Shown here: positions 34,633 through 47,300 of the stretch, in pieces | How the letters are laid out: each line of letters starts with the position of its first letter | Numbering within the stretch: position 1 is the first letter of the stretch | Origin: Cubamyces lactineus | Taxonomy: Eukaryota > Basidiomycota > Agaricomycetes > Polyporales > Polyporaceae | Reading direction: 5' to 3' | NCBI GenBank assembly: GCA_022376465.1 | Contig: JACDTU010000027.1 | Location: 124,001-188,000 of the forward strand | DNA length: 64,000 bases | The notes under the pieces: model-generated | What the model was told of the DNA's origin: nothing | What the model saw: only the letters and a program-made list of their open reading frames with translations | Database searches by the model: none | Program-made: the position numbers and the translations under genes

Positions 34633-36002
34633 ATGCCTCAACGTCACGTCGAACCAGCGCCGGTGGATTCCACCGCGGTCTTCAAGAACGACATTTTCAA
34701 AGGCAAGGTCCTTTTCTGCACCGGCGGAGGATCTGGCATTTGCAAAGCCATGACCGAGGCGGTGGTAAGCTCCATCTATTTTCTTGCTTTTGCATCACGT
34801 CTATTCCGGACGCTGATGCCCCGAGCGAACTTTGCAGATGAGGCACGGCGCTCACGCCGCCATCGTTGGTCGCAAGTAAGCCATGTTCTCCAGAGCCGAC
34901 CGACAATCGCGAGAGCGAAGCGCTGATACCTCTTCGTTTCTCCCGAATCCAGACTCGATCGCCTCCAGGCCAGCGCAGAAGAACTCGCAGCTGCGACTGG
35001 TAACCAGTGTCTCCCGGTCCAAGCGGATGTCAGGAACCCGAAACTGCTCCAGGAGGCGGTCGCAAAGACCGTTGAGAAATTTGGACGGATCGACTTTGTC
35101 ATTTGCGGTACGTGGAGGCGTCGACTGATCGAGCAACGCTCCACTCACGCCGAGCCTGTCCTTTGCGTCGCGGGCAGGTGCCGCTGGGAACTTCCTCGCT
35201 CCCATCTCCAAGCTCTCCGAGAACGGCTTCAGGACCGTCATCGAAATTGACACGGTCCGTGCCCGCCTTCGCCGCTCTCTAGCAGGAAGAGTTGGGTCCT
35301 AAACCGCGCATCTTCTCACAGCTTGGCACGTACAACACCATCAAGGCGACGCTTCCCCACTTGCGTGCCTCGAAGGGGTCCTACATCCACGTCAGTGCGA
35401 CTTTGCACTACAGGGGTGCGTAGATAGACGTGCCGCTCGTTGCCGGTCGCGTTCTGACCGCTGCTTCTGCAGGAACGCCGTACCAGGTCCACGTCTCCGC
35501 AGCTAAAGCTGCCGTCGACGCGAGTGAGTGTGAGCGACACAGACGGACATGGTCAACTTCTAACCGCATCTCTCCAGCGTCTGCGGTGCTTGCCGTCGAG
35601 GAAGGCCCCCATGTGAGCACTCTGATCTCTCTTTCCCTCCCCTCATGTCCGTTCTCTGCTCGAAGCAGCTTATCTGACTATCGTCACACAACCCTACAGG
35701 GCATACGCTCCAACGTGATTGCCCCCGGGCCCATCGCGGGCACAGAAGGCATGGACCGTCTGAGTGCCAAAGGCCCCAGCGCGCAGGACTATGCCTCTAT
35801 CGTGCCGCTCGGGCGGGACGGCGACGTGCGGGACGTCGCGAACGTGACTGTCTTCCTCTTTAGCGATGCGGCGCGCTTCATCACCGGGCAGATCATCCCC
35901 GTCGACGGGGGCTGCGAACACCTCAGGGCGCTCCCGCTGCCGTACCCCGAGTCGGTCGTAAACCCGGACTCGGTCACGAAGATGATCAAGCCGAGGCTGT
36001 AA
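34633..36002 (+). CDS. Peroxisomal-type 2,4-dienoyl-CoA reductase-like SDR, 294 aa
   Basis: Short-chain dehydrogenase of the SPS19/DECR2 type, which uses NADPH to reduce 2,4-dienoyl-CoA during beta-oxidation of unsaturated fatty acids. Exons: 34633-34764, 34838-34875, 34953-35107, 35178-35254, 35322-35415, 35473-35523, 35578-35612, 35700-36002. The cofactor motif TGGGSGIC is at about residues 30-37, followed by GRKLDRL, ADVRNP and the ICGAAGNFLAP loop. EIDTLGTYNT and HVSAAKAAVDA cover the active-site region, and VIAPGPIAGTEGM and DGGC close the fold. The usual Tyr-x3-Lys spacing is absent (Val sits four residues before the Lys), which fits dienoyl-CoA reductases rather than classical SDRs. 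The protein ends PRL, a plausible PTS1-type peroxisome signal. Intron phases are all consistent; one donor is GTCCGT. Confidence 0.9.
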
Positions 36003-39000
36003 GGCTGGTACCACGAGCTGCAGCGGCTCTGCGGTCGCGTTCGCACGGGGCCAGTGACAGACTGGCGGGCACAGCTGCGATACGGACCGTCTTCACACGT
36101 TCTTGTACTGGCTACGGATGTACATAGTAGCGGCAATGCGCGCATCTAAAGGAGGAAACGGCGGATTCTACTTGTTCTGCACACATTGACCTGCTCGGCC
36201 TCAATCCGCGCGTCCCCACACACTCGCCAAAGAGGCAAGTGACTACGATCGCTCGGGCGTCTAAAAGGGGGAGGAACCTAGCTCGGCTAAATCGTGCGGG
36301 GGCCGTCCGATGCAAGTTGTGCTACACAATGGGCGAAGCCGCCGCGCAGGGCTTCTGCCATTGACTCGAGCATCAAGGGAGATGTGCGGACCAGATACGC
36401 GCACCCTGTTACCGAAATGCGGATATGCCAGTGCGTAAGTCGCGGTAGAACTCGAACTCGAGCGATCGTCATCCTGGGCCAGCCCGGCTGTGCAGCGCAG
36501 CGGCCCGCGCGGGGTGCGGTCGGCGATGTCTAGAAGAGTAGCTGCACGCTGCGAGGGCGTCATACGGACTTGGAGCGGAATGTAAAGCGAGTAGCGTGAC
36601 GGTGGAATGGCATCAGCCAACGCAGAGGTCGGCGGGGTTTGTTGGCGAGCCAATTAGATCGTGTGGACGCGCAGATCGCCCTCAGTGATGGGACCGCACC
36701 TCCGCAATGTGTACATTACTAGGCACCAGAACGCTCTCTGGCGGGGATGCATGCAAGTGCGGGGTTGGTCGAGGCCACTGGAGATTGGAGTCGGTATGAT
36801 TCTTCGAGGTTGCGCACAGGCACATGAGAGCAAGGGTCGATCAAACGGGGTCGTAATAGGAGCTGCTGAGAAACTAGGACGAGACGGGAAACAGCGCCAG
36901 GCAGCAGGGCGAGGAAGCATGGTCAGGAGAGCTGATGGTCGGGAGCCTGCCGGGGCATTCCCAGAGGAGCACATGCGGTACGAAGGCGAACGGGAGCTGC
37001 GCCTGACAGAAGGAGGGCCCTGAACGTAGGAAAGGCGTGCCAGAGACAGAGGAGCAGCGCATCAGATGACACTCAACGTGAGACGACGAGCGGGCGGTGG
37101 GCAGACGGTGACAAAGCCGCCAGGCGAGAGAAGGCGGCGGGGATGACATCTTCGAGGGGTTCGTGGACAGATGGGGCCGATAAAGTGCGCGCGTGGGGTG
37201 GTGCAGGGCCTGAAGACCGGCGCAACCGCTCCCGAAACGGGCCTCGAGATGCAGCACCTCGAGAGTTTGCGCGGCGAGCGAGCGCGGGGGCGGTTCGCGC
37301 GGACGAAGTAGACCCCGCGGAGGACGAGCACGATCATCATCAGAACGTCACCCGCCTTCCAGTCTTGCGCTCGGACGTGGGCGAACGCGCACGGGCCGAG
37401 GGGGAATGCGTGTCCTGTGGAAGGCAGAGCCGCACTGCAGGGCCTTCGTGCGATGGTCGGCTAGCACGCATGTGCTCGGTGAGTGCATGAGACGCGGACG
37501 AGATAGATGGGATGCTCGGCATCGGCGACACATACCTCATCGCGGTCCAACCGGGCCTTGGGTTGTGTCGGTGCGGGCTGCGATTATTCCAGTGATGGCC
37601 AACCCAGACCGGCATCACGATCTTGCCAGAGAGAGGACGTTGACCGATCCGGAGCCGGGGTCGACGAAGCCTAAGAAATGGCCTAAGCGCGGCGGAGAAA
37701 TTTGGAAAATCGAGTTTTTCGTCCGAATATCCAGGGAGGCCCGAAGAATGTCTGCGAAATAAGCTCACGGGCAGGCACCTTCGCAGCAACGTCAGGTGGT
37801 GAGCATGGTCCCTAACGAACTTTACGACATGAGTGTAGCCTTTTGAAATGACGATTTAGGGAAACTATGCCTACGTGTGTAACGTCCGAGCCCGGAAACC
37901 TGCCACTACCGGACGGGTTCATGGGCCCTCCACCGGGCCTTGCGGTGATCGTTTGTCGACTTCTCGCCGCAGGAACAGAACCGAGGCACCGTATCAAGAC
38001 AACTTGGAGGACCAAACGCTGATTTCCTGGTGCATGCATTGTGCTGAGAGGAGGATATTCGGAGGAACCGAGCGAGGTTTACGGTGTCTCAAGAACCACA
38101 CCGAGCGGTTCCCGACACCACGAATCTCCTTATCGGGCAGCATCCATCCGCGACTGGCAAGGCCTGCCTGGATACGAGTGCGATTGTGGACACGAAGTGG
38201 GTACATGTACGCCGTCCTGGCTGCGCACCGAGAAAATGCCGAGTTGTTGTCCATCACAGGCAGTTGGCCATAGCGAGACGCGGCAGATTCACCCGGAGAA
38301 ATGACATTTCGCGGGTGAAGAGGGCTATGGAAAGGAAGAGACAGGTACGTCTGCGACAGACCGGACTCTTGGACTCACCTTCTAGTTCTCTTGTCCATGT
38401 TTGAGCCTTTGAGGCGAAGAGGTCGAGCTTGCGAAAGTCGAACAAGTGGTTTTTCCCGTTTGGACGGATGCACTGCGCCGGAGCTTGCCGAACTCAATGT
38501 TGGGCGTCTAATAAACGGCTCTTGTGTCCAGTGCAAGTGCTTCAACTTCAAGTTCACCCCAAGCTACTTTTCACTCGGCGCCGGCCTGGTTCCTCAATCG
38601 TTGAAGAATGGACATACCATGTACAATATGGAGAGGTGGTATGAACTCAAGCCCTCCCGTGTCGTGATGGGTACAGAGAAAGCGATCACACTAACGTACT
38701 CACAGATGTAGAACGTAAGCTGATAATATTCTACGTTTGCTAGGGGTGCTACACTAACGCAGTATATAGCAGGTAGCCAGCATGCAGGACGTGCAGACAA
38801 CCATATGCGAAGGAAACAATCATCCCAATTTCCATCGCACCGGCGTTGACGTTGACGCTCGAGATCATGAGACCCCGCTAGCAGTACAATCAACAATCAT
38901 GCCGTCCAGCTTACGTTGTGGCCACCGCTTGGAAGACAGCCATGCACTTTTGCCCTCGCTTCGAGTTCGCAGACCTAAGATGAAAGCCAAACGTTAGCGC

Positions 39001-39081
39001 CGTTCGCGCTATAAAGCTGCACCACGGGGCTTTCTCGGCGACGCCTCGCCTTTCGCTTAGCACCAGCATCCTGCTTGCGCC
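36003..39081. other. 3.1-kb stretch without a supported gene
   Basis: No intact gene could be assembled. On the minus strand between about 37060 and 37790 there are membrane-like stretches (AGDVLMMIVLVLRGVYFV) and splice-like sites, so a small membrane protein may be hidden there, but the frames do not join convincingly. The last part holds the alpha-glucosidase promoter. Confidence 0.4.
39010..39015 (+). promoter_or_regulatory. TATA box candidate of the alpha-glucosidase gene
   Basis: TATAAA lies 67 bases before the start codon at 39082, a normal spacing for a fungal gene with a short leader. Confidence 0.5.
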
Positions 39082-42000
39082 ATGCTGGAGATCCTAATCG
39101 CCGTGCTGGCCTTCTTCCGAGCGATCGCTCTAGCCAGCGAGCCTTCAAACTTTGAACAGAGGACAAGCTTCGCTGCAGCGGATAACGCTCCTTCGCTGAA
39201 TGTGTCGTCATGTCCAGGTGTGTGCTTCGCACGTCACATCCCCGTTCAATCCTTTTCTCCGATTGGATGTCCTGGTTGTTTGGTCCTACCAGCAACCCAA
39301 TGTGTCGTCAATGCGCATAACCTTACTGTGTTCTACGTGTCCCAAAACTAGTAGGGCCAAGGCAGACGTAAACGAAATTATCACGTCGCATGATGTGGTA
39401 TGCTAACGGACCTAGCTGATGACTCTTCCATTAGGGTACACCGTCGTATCCGAGCGACACTTCACTCGTGGTCTTATCATCCAACTCGCACTGGGTGGTC
39501 CTGCGTGCGACGCCTTTGGTCGCGACATCCAGAACTTGACCGTTGAGGTCACGTATGAGACATTGACCAGGTACGCGTCCGTTGGCAATATTGTGATCAA
39601 ACTAACATTTCTGCTGTACGGTAGGCTACACGTGAACATATATGATAGTGAAAAGGCGCAGTTCACCATTCCTCCGGACGTCATCTTCTTGTCTTCCGGC
39701 GAGGATGACGCGACATTGAAGACGCGTTCCGACTTGACCTTCCATTATACCCCCAAACCGTTTGAGTTCTGGATAACACGCCGTTCAGACCCTCACGGGA
39801 CACCTTTGTTTGACACTCGCGCCCAATCCTTGCCGCCCACCCCGATTCCACCGGTGATACCGACGGACAATGGCACCGCGCTTGATGGATTCCCTCTGGT
39901 TTTTGAGGACCAATATCTACAGCTCACGTCTGCGTTGCCGCTTGGCGCCAACATTTACGGCCTTGGTGAAGTGCTCGCGAGCAGTGGTTTCCGAAGAGAT
40001 GTCGGCACGAACGGTGGTATAGGGACGGTGCAGACCATGTGGGCGCGCGACAGTCCGGACCCAATAGACGAGAACATGTACGTGCCGTCCTTCATGCCCC
40101 AAAATCTTGTACTCACATGTGCGCCTTCGCTAAGCTATGGCTCACACCCTATCTACTTGGAACATCGTTACGACGAACGCACAAAGCGCTCAAAGTCTCA
40201 CGGCGTCTTTCACTTTGGGTATGGACACTTCCTTGCCGTGTGTCGGACTTTCGAGCAGACTCACCTGACGTGGTGGGCCTTCTCCCGCAGGGCTGCTGGC
40301 ACAGACATCATGCTACTAACGCCGCCTGCCTCGCCCGTGTCGCTGATCCAGTACCGGATGGTTGGCGGCACGCTCGACTTCTACTTCTTCTCTGGACCCA
40401 GCCCGCAGAAGGTGATCGAGCAGTATGGCACGCTCGTCGGTCTCCCGACGTGGCAGCCCGCGTGGGGGTTCGGCTTCCATCTTTGCAGATGGGGTTACCG
40501 CGACGTCAACGACACGAGAGACCAAGTTCACAAAATGCGAGAAGCGAACATTCCGCTGGAGGTCATGTGGAATGACATCGACCTGTATCACGCGCTCCGT
40601 GACTTTACGACCGACCCCGTTAGCTTCCCGCCTGACCAGATGGCAGCCTTCATTGGGGAATTGGTGAGAGTCGTCACTCGCCGTGCCTAATCGTGGAAAC
40701 CGCGTTCGCCGGTGCAGGACTGACCCACGTATAGACAGCCAACCACCAACATTACATTCCCATCGTTGACGCTGGGATAGCGAAACTTGTCAATGCTTCC
40801 GACGTGGTACGTAAGAGAAGTGCGGCCTATCGCTTGTCCTCGCAGCTGACATCAGTTCCCGCAGTACGATCCATACACGAGAGGGAACGAGCTGTAAGGG
40901 TTTTATGGAATGCGTTGACTGTTGGTTAATATCCAAAAAAGGGATGTATGGATGAAAAACCCGGATGGCTCAGAGTACCTCGGGCAGGTTTGGCCAGGGT
41001 ACACGGTACGTCATCGCTAAATACTACACATACTTGCTAAGAACTTACGTTCTGCTAGGTGTTTCCGGACTGGTTTGCGAACAACACACATGTACTGTGG
41101 ACCGAGGCTCTGCGTAACTGGTCCAACTCCGGTGTGAACTACTCGGGAATATGGCTCGATGTCAACGAGCCGTCGTCGTTCTGCATTGGCTCTTGGTGAT
41201 TTGTCCACGACTCTACAGCATGCCTGTCACTCATCGCCACGGTCTGACAGCGGGACTGGAGCTAATTTGACCGCGGCGACCATTCCGACAATGTTCTTTC
41301 CTGGTACCCCGGGTAATCTAGTGACGGAATACCCTGAGGGGTGGGGCGTCTTTTCATCTGGATCGCAACGAAAATTGACGTACTTGCTTACCAGATACAA
41401 CGCGACTATCTGGGGACCCAGCGGCAATATCACAATTAACGGCACGCTGACCTTCGGGAACCACTCTGTATCAAAGTCTTTGTCGAAGCGGGGCCTCGGA
41501 GCAGCAGCAGATCCAGATGCCAACCTTAATGACCCGCCGTACGCGCTCCACAACGGTTCGTCGAGCGTCTGTAGACCATCCCTGCACGTCGTGGGTTCTC
41601 ACCCGTCTTGTGACTGTAGCCGATGGCTTCTTATCTACTCATACCGTCTCCACGAACGCCACGCACGCGAACGGCGTGGTCGAGCTTGACGTACACAACA
41701 TGTGGGGAATCATGGAGGAGAAAACCACCCACCTTGCCCTGCTCGACATCCACCCGGGGAAGCGACCATTCCTGATCAGCCGCTCAACCTTCCCGAGTTC
41801 GGGGAGGTGGACTGGGCATTGGCTCGGCGACAATATCAGCAAATGGCAGTACATGTATCTTAGCATTCAAGGCGTTCTTCAGTTCCAGCTCTTCCAGATC
41901 CCCTTTGTAGGCGCGGATACCTGTGGCTTCCAAGGAAATACGGACGAAGAGTTGTGCAATAGATGGATGCAGCTCTCTGCGTTCATGCCCTTCTACAGGA

Positions 42001-42910
42001 ACCACAATGTCCGCAGTGCGCTCTCGCAAGAGCCGTACCGATGGGACAGTGTAGCAAATGCGTCCAGGACGGCGATCAATATACGCTATAGCTTGCTGCC
42101 CTACTGGGTACGTTTCCTCTCCTAACGTGTCTGCCGTCACCAATCTGACGCCTGTTAACAGTACACACTCTTCGCCAACGCGTCGCTCTATGGAAGCCCA
42201 CCGATCCGGGCCCTTTTCTTCGAGTTCCCTGACGAGCCCGAGCTCTTCGCCGTGGATCGGCAATACCTCATCGGCAGAGACTTACTAGTGACCCCCGTGC
42301 TCACTCCAAACGTTTCTACTGTAGACGGTGAGCTAGTACAGCTTATATCCGACTAATGTAACTGACGGTGTTTGGTATGATAGGCATATTCCCTGGCCAA
42401 GGTCGCGTCATCTGGCGCGATTGGTACACGCACGAAGTCGTAGACGCGGCTATCTCAGCGAACACAACCCTCGACGCGCCTCTCGGCCACATCAACGTGC
42501 ACATCCGCGACGGCTCGGCGTTCTTGCTATACGACAAGCCGGCATACACCATCGAAGAGACCCGCCAAAGCCCGCTCTCATTGCTCGTATCCCAAGCGGC
42601 TGATGGATACGCTTTCGGAACAGTGTACTTCGACGACGGCGAGAGCGTTCCGCCAACTCCCAACACTACGCTGACGATTTCCGCACGAAAAGGCGAAGTG
42701 GTCGTCCGGCCTAGCGGGGACTATGGAATTGCACAGGCCCTGGAAAAGGTAATTGTGTTGGGTGCTGCTTCGGAACGGCCGTCTTCCGTCAGCATCAACG
42801 GTCGGGATGTACGACAATGGGACTTTGACGTCAGCTTGCAGCGACTGGTCATATCTGGGATCGAAGTCAAGATCCATCAATCGCCGGTTGTCATAGCTTG
42901 GCATGCGTAG
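39082..42910 (+). CDS. Secreted GH31 alpha-glucosidase, 971 aa, 14 exons
   Basis: Hydrolyses terminal alpha-glucosidic bonds in maltose and starch fragments outside the cell (GH31). Exons: 39082-39217, 39435-39570, 39625-40077, 40135-40218, 40291-40663, 40735-40806, 40865-40893, 40942-41005, 41059-41195, 41251-41340, 41395-41555, 41620-42107, 42162-42327, 42384-42910. The N-terminus MLEILIAVLAFFRAIALAS is a signal peptide. Family marks in order: ENIYGSHPIYLEHRY, the NHQHYIPIVDAGI strand, GQVWPGYTVFPDW, the nucleophile Asp483 in GIWLDVNEPSSF, and the acid/base Asp649 in RWTGHWLGDN, followed by PFVGADTCGF and FMPFYRNHN. Many Asn-x-Ser/Thr sites suit a glycosylated secreted enzyme. The intron at 41341-41394 (GTGGGG donor) is inferred because its removal restores YPEGYNATIWGPSGN; retaining it would add 18 residues. 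Confidence 0.93.
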
Positions 42911-42999
42911 TATTCTTCTGTATTGCTGGTACCGGTAAATCTCTCAGGACACTCAAATCTTTCGAGAACGTGGCGAATGTGGAGGAGCAAAGGTCGGGC

Positions 43000-43004
43000 A
43001 AAAA
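43000..43004 (-). terminator. RNA polymerase III T-run of the tRNA
   Basis: Five A residues on the plus strand read as TTTTT on the tRNA strand, starting about eight bases past the 3' end of the tRNA-Gly gene. Confidence 0.75.
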
Positions 43005-43011
43005 GTGCTAT

Positions 43012-43081
43012 GCACTAAGGGGGAATCGAACCCCCGGCGGGTCGATGGCAACGACCCAGGTTACCACTACCCCATTAGTGC
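43012..43081 (-). tRNA. tRNA-Gly (anticodon GCC), 70 nt, no intron
   Basis: On the minus strand the ends GCACTAA and TTAGTGC pair fully as the 7-bp acceptor stem. The anticodon stem GGTCG/CGACC closes a seven-base loop TTGCCAT, which places GCC at positions 34-36 and so decodes GGC/GGU glycine. The T arm has GGGGG/CCCCC around TTCGATT, matching the B-box, and TGGGGTAGTGG matches the A-box. CCA is not encoded, as expected in a nuclear gene, and a T-run follows. It sits between the 3' ends of the alpha-glucosidase gene and the next minus-strand gene. Confidence 0.97.
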
Positions 43082-43442
43082 TTGCATAACAAGAGCCTAC
43101 ATACATTCATGTTGCCGCTAAGACATCTCAGCCAAAGCACTTCATCTCTCACTGGCAACTCGTTCGAATGACGTCTAACACATAGATCGTATACATGGGC
43201 CTAATTCTGTCTGCGTTCCAGACGGAGGAGTGTAAATAGGTGGGGTATCTGACAAGGAAAGATGTCGAGACAGAGACACGTGCATAGCAGAGGTAAATCC
43301 AATCACCAGACACTCCATATTCCACAAGCATGCTGGGGCTGGGGATTCAGAGGCACAGCCTATGTTACTCTCGCCTGGAGAGAATACGATGATACCGCAC
43401 CAAGATACAAGAACGGAAGGTTCGTGAAGGGACTCAGAGCGT

Positions 43443-45346
43443 TCACCCTAGAGAGGCGACAAGAGACCATACCGACGTGACTGTCTGGATCACCGTGCAC
43501 ACGCCGAAGAACACGGCGAGCACAGCTCCCCAGAACATCCAAGGCTCTTCCTTCTTGCGCTTGTGTATGTCGCGCCGAAGACGGTTATACCAATGGCGTC
43601 GCTTGCGCAATGCACGCTCGATGACCAGCACCCTGCTCGCCAGGAGCTGTGCATGATACGGGAGAGGCGAGCACGAGTGTTGTCAGTTTACGTTGGAGGT
43701 ACATAGATCGAATGGAAACTCACGTGTGGCTGGCGATCGCCGTTACGATCGTTGCGGTAGAGGCGAAGAACACCGGTGACCACAGTGAGGTCGTCGTATT
43801 GACCCCGTTTGACGCGCTCGTCGTCGATCTTGAACATGCCGAGCGAGATGGGGAGGCGGTAACACTCGTGGAACTCGCCTTCCACCAGAGCCACGTACGA
43901 GTGAAGTATTTCGCCGCCCAAATTCGACAGTCCGATGGCCCTGCAGTATACAACATTGTCAGAGGATATGCAAAGCCAGTGCAAAATGCCACAGCGCGCA
44001 TAGTTTCAACGCACCGAGCGGCCCTGTTCTGGTCGTATCCCATGAGAAGCTGGATCTCATCGCTCGACAGCGTGTACACGTTCACCGCGTTCCCCACCAG
44101 CTTCAGGTGATCGAGCAAGTTCGACGTCGGCTGGATGACGAAGCCCTCCTCGATCAGCTCCCGCGCGGTGAAGCTGAAGCGTTGCGGTTTGACAGCGGCG
44201 GGCTCTAGCGGTGGGAAGATCCGCGGCACGATCCCAGCAAAGGTCGCAGGGGGGTCAGGCTCGAGGTACGGCTTGAGGCCGATGACGGCGAGAAGACCGT
44301 TCATGAGCAGCCACACGTAGTGTACGTGTTGCGAGTGCGGCTATGGACCGACATGAGGCTCTTCAGCTGCGCGCTACACCTAACGGCCGTGCACCCTGGA
44401 CAGGCACGCACCTGGTCTTTGAGCTTCGCGGGCCACTCTGGCTTCGCCTTCCTCAGGTCAATGAACTTGTCGACGACCTGCTCCTCCCACCGGTTATCGA
44501 GCAAGAACTGGATAAGCGCGCACATATTCTCCACCGAGTCTCGTGCGCCGTATCCATCGAGCTTCAGATAGCTGATGTCGCCGGTGACAGCGCTGGGGAG
44601 GCTGGCGCTCCTTGTTTGTTCGTAGAGCGCTTCGCAGATACGATTGGATAGAGGGATAAGGAAGAGCCTCCATTTCATGGTTGTCCTCGCTACATCAGTG
44701 TCGTCGGGTGACGGCGGTCGCGGAGGCGTGGGCCGAGGCGGAGGAGGAGGCGGTGGAGGCGGCGGCTTAGACGGACGATCAGACAAGTCATCTGGAGGTA
44801 TGCCGAGATTGCATATACGTACGTTTGTAGAGGGAGCTGGATTCGCAAAGGGAGCACCGTTTGTGGCAGGGCTAGCATTTGTGGATGGAGCACTGTGTTG
44901 GTCCGGAACCTGAGGGATCTGCCAGGGTGAAGGCATGGACTGAGAGAATGGAGGCGGCGGCGGAGGAACCATGAACTAGTGTAACGCCTCATCAGTTCAA
45001 CGCTAGTTCGGATAACACAGACACATACCTGAGGTTCTGGCATAGGTGGCGGAGGCCTAGCACCCTCAATATTGGCAACGAACGGGTGCGGCATCACAAC
45101 GGGAGTGGGCATTGAAGGCGCGCTAGGACCACTAAGCGGTTGTTGGTCCGCATTGTTCTCCTCATCGCTCGACTCTACAGCCGACTTGAGCAATTGGGCA
45201 AGCAAGAAGCTTCGAAGGAGAGCGTCCAGATGCTCTGCAGGCGAGGTTGGCTCGTTGCCCTAACACCGGTCATCATCGCGACTGATAGTGAGCGCCGCTA
45301 AGCTTACCAAGTGGAGCGAGGACGCAGAGCTGCCGTGAGCGGACAT
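43443..45346 (-). CDS. C-tail-anchored protein with DUF247-like C-terminal half and poly-Pro region (copy A), 526 aa
   Basis: Minus-strand exons: 45308-45346, 45029-45259, 44412-44975, 44015-44340, 43724-43940, 43443-43646. The N-terminal 240 residues are disordered and contain runs of 6-10 prolines (VPPPPPPF and a longer run before RPTPPRPPSPDD). The C-terminal half is shared exon for exon with the gene at 51989-53533. It has TFAGIVPRIFPP, ARELIEEGF, LGGEILHSYVALVEGEFHE, then a basic helix (WYNRLRRDIHKRKKEE) and one membrane span ending IQTVTSVWS. The order ARELxEEGF, basic Trp-containing helix, Glu-Pro-Trp, single C-terminal span with IQTV resembles plant DUF247 proteins; that link is my inference. 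A 54-base stretch at about 44771-44824 has splice-like ends and may be an optional intron. Role unknown; tail-anchoring in a membrane is likely. Confidence 0.78.
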
Positions 45347-47300
45347 GGCTGAGAGGCGCGTCTGGATAAGCTGAAGGAACTAGAGCTCGACCTTTATCGT
45401 ATTTTGACTGGGGGCATTGAATTGATCTGCATGGGTACCCAGCTGTGCATACGCCCCAGCTGACCAGCGAAGTCGAACTCTTCGATGTCACCGCGGATGT
45501 CCAGAATGCCATAAGAGACGGTATCTGCGGCGTTGTGCATAGCCAGCTTGCGGGCAAGCGAGCCGATCAGGTTGAAACAATGAGGTCGAAGCCATGGAAG
45601 CTTGTGGCGCCGCATCGCCTCTCCTTCACAGTCGTGGGATAGGACTCGCATCCTTGGAACAATACTCGGGAGAAGGAGCAGAGCATTACGACCTTGTATA
45701 GTTGTGCTGCTTTCTCAAAGCCTAGCGAGTCCCGCCCCGAAGGTGATGGGCAGTGTACGCCGCTGTATTTGAGTTCCGTATATAAAGGCGGAGACTTTGG
45801 GAAGAAGTGTCAGTGGTACTGTGCCGAAGTTGAGACCCATGCCAATACCTCATGGCAACGTACCGCTGACAGCTTCTCGACAGACGACCGTTACGCACTA
45901 TCCTCTATTCCTCGCTGCAAGGTACAAAAGCACTGACCCAGAGGACTGAGCGGAAGTACCACCCAATCAGACATCGTGCAAAGGAGGCGATATCCAATAC
46001 CCCACGGGTTCCACAGCCATTCAATGGAGCTTGTAAACTACAACTGTTTGAGCTGAATAGTTGTGATCTTCGGATCGAATCCGCTGTTGCCCTGGTTCGT
46101 GCGCAAGTACGCGTGATCTGTCCGCGTACACACCAGCTGCAGTACCGTGATGGTTCCCTTGACTGACAGGGGATGGCATACCTGATCAATTGCCTCTCAT
46201 ACCATAGATGCGCAAACGGGGCGGATAGGCTGTAACGAGGCCGACCTTCTACGCTTGGCCGCAGCTGGATGATGGGGATCCCGTCGTCATTGCAATGTTC
46301 AGACTGACGGACGCGGTGACTGATGGGGCCCGGGGTGTCGCAATGTCCGCACATGCATGGTGGCAGAATCTGGAAGAGCTTGAGGCCCGGCGCCGTCATG
46401 CAATGCAGTGGATCACGTCCCATAAAACGGGTTCGCAGCACAGCTTACGAACCTGCGTTGCAGGTACGTACCGGTACGTATTTCCCCAACCAACACCGAG
46501 CTGGTCGCACAGGGTTGCAACCCCTGGACTAACTAGCGCTATGATTGTCGTCTCGTGTCTGAAAGCCTTACTTAGCTACAGTATGTGTCAGCATGAAACG
46601 AAGCAAAGAGGCCGACGTTGACTTCGCTCGGCCTAGGTCCGAACGTCATTGCATATTGGGCGCGCTGAAACACCACTACTCGCGGGATAGCATACCAGGA
46701 TAACGTCGCTGCATGTCGGCCGAGAAGAAGGAACACCGTCGGAGTCGCATTTCAACCACATTGTGGGCGATTCAGACTGGTCAGACTCCGCGTTGCTCCA
46801 TTAGCCGCGGACGCGTGAGGTTGGAAATTGGGCGAGAACCAGAAGCAACAGGACTAGTATGAGGGCCTGCGGGGGCATATCCGCAGTTCAAACCCTCCCA
46901 CTCAACCATACGACAGAAGAAAGACGCGGCTTGGCGTTGTTGAAGACGAAAGACAAGCGTAGGAGATGGTGGATGGAACGCAAGCCGTACGTAGCGAATT
47001 TGTCTTTGAGCGCTCTAACGGGCGCCTAGAGCGATGCTATGACGGCGATCGGATTCGCGCGGCTGGCGTGTTATTATAACCATTCCTCCACCTTCGCATA
47101 TATTCAGATTGACCCCATATGACCATCCGCCTCCTCCTGCATCTTCCTCGTCGACGCCGGTCCCGCTGAAGACCCACAAGACGAGGGTCTTCAATCGCGA
47201 CAAAGCTCTGACCACCCGGACGCAATCGGACTGAGTCGTTTGCAAGTACTGGGTCGAATCGCTGCAACCTCCATTCTACATTGGCGAGACGCGGCCAGTC
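45347..47300. other. Intergenic between divergent genes, 2 kb
   Basis: This holds the upstream regions of the minus-strand DUF247-like gene and the plus-strand transporter. I see no exon. A nested inverted repeat at 46861-46897 is reported under findings. Confidence 0.5.

Noticed and set aside
37062..37789. Possible small membrane-protein gene on the minus strand
   Set aside because: Hydrophobic segments and splice-like sites are present, but no combination of exons keeps one frame through the convincing parts.
46861..46900. Possible second tRNA (T-loop-like GTTCAAACC)
   Set aside because: The bases flanking the loop cannot form a T stem, and no acceptor stem or anticodon arm fits around it.
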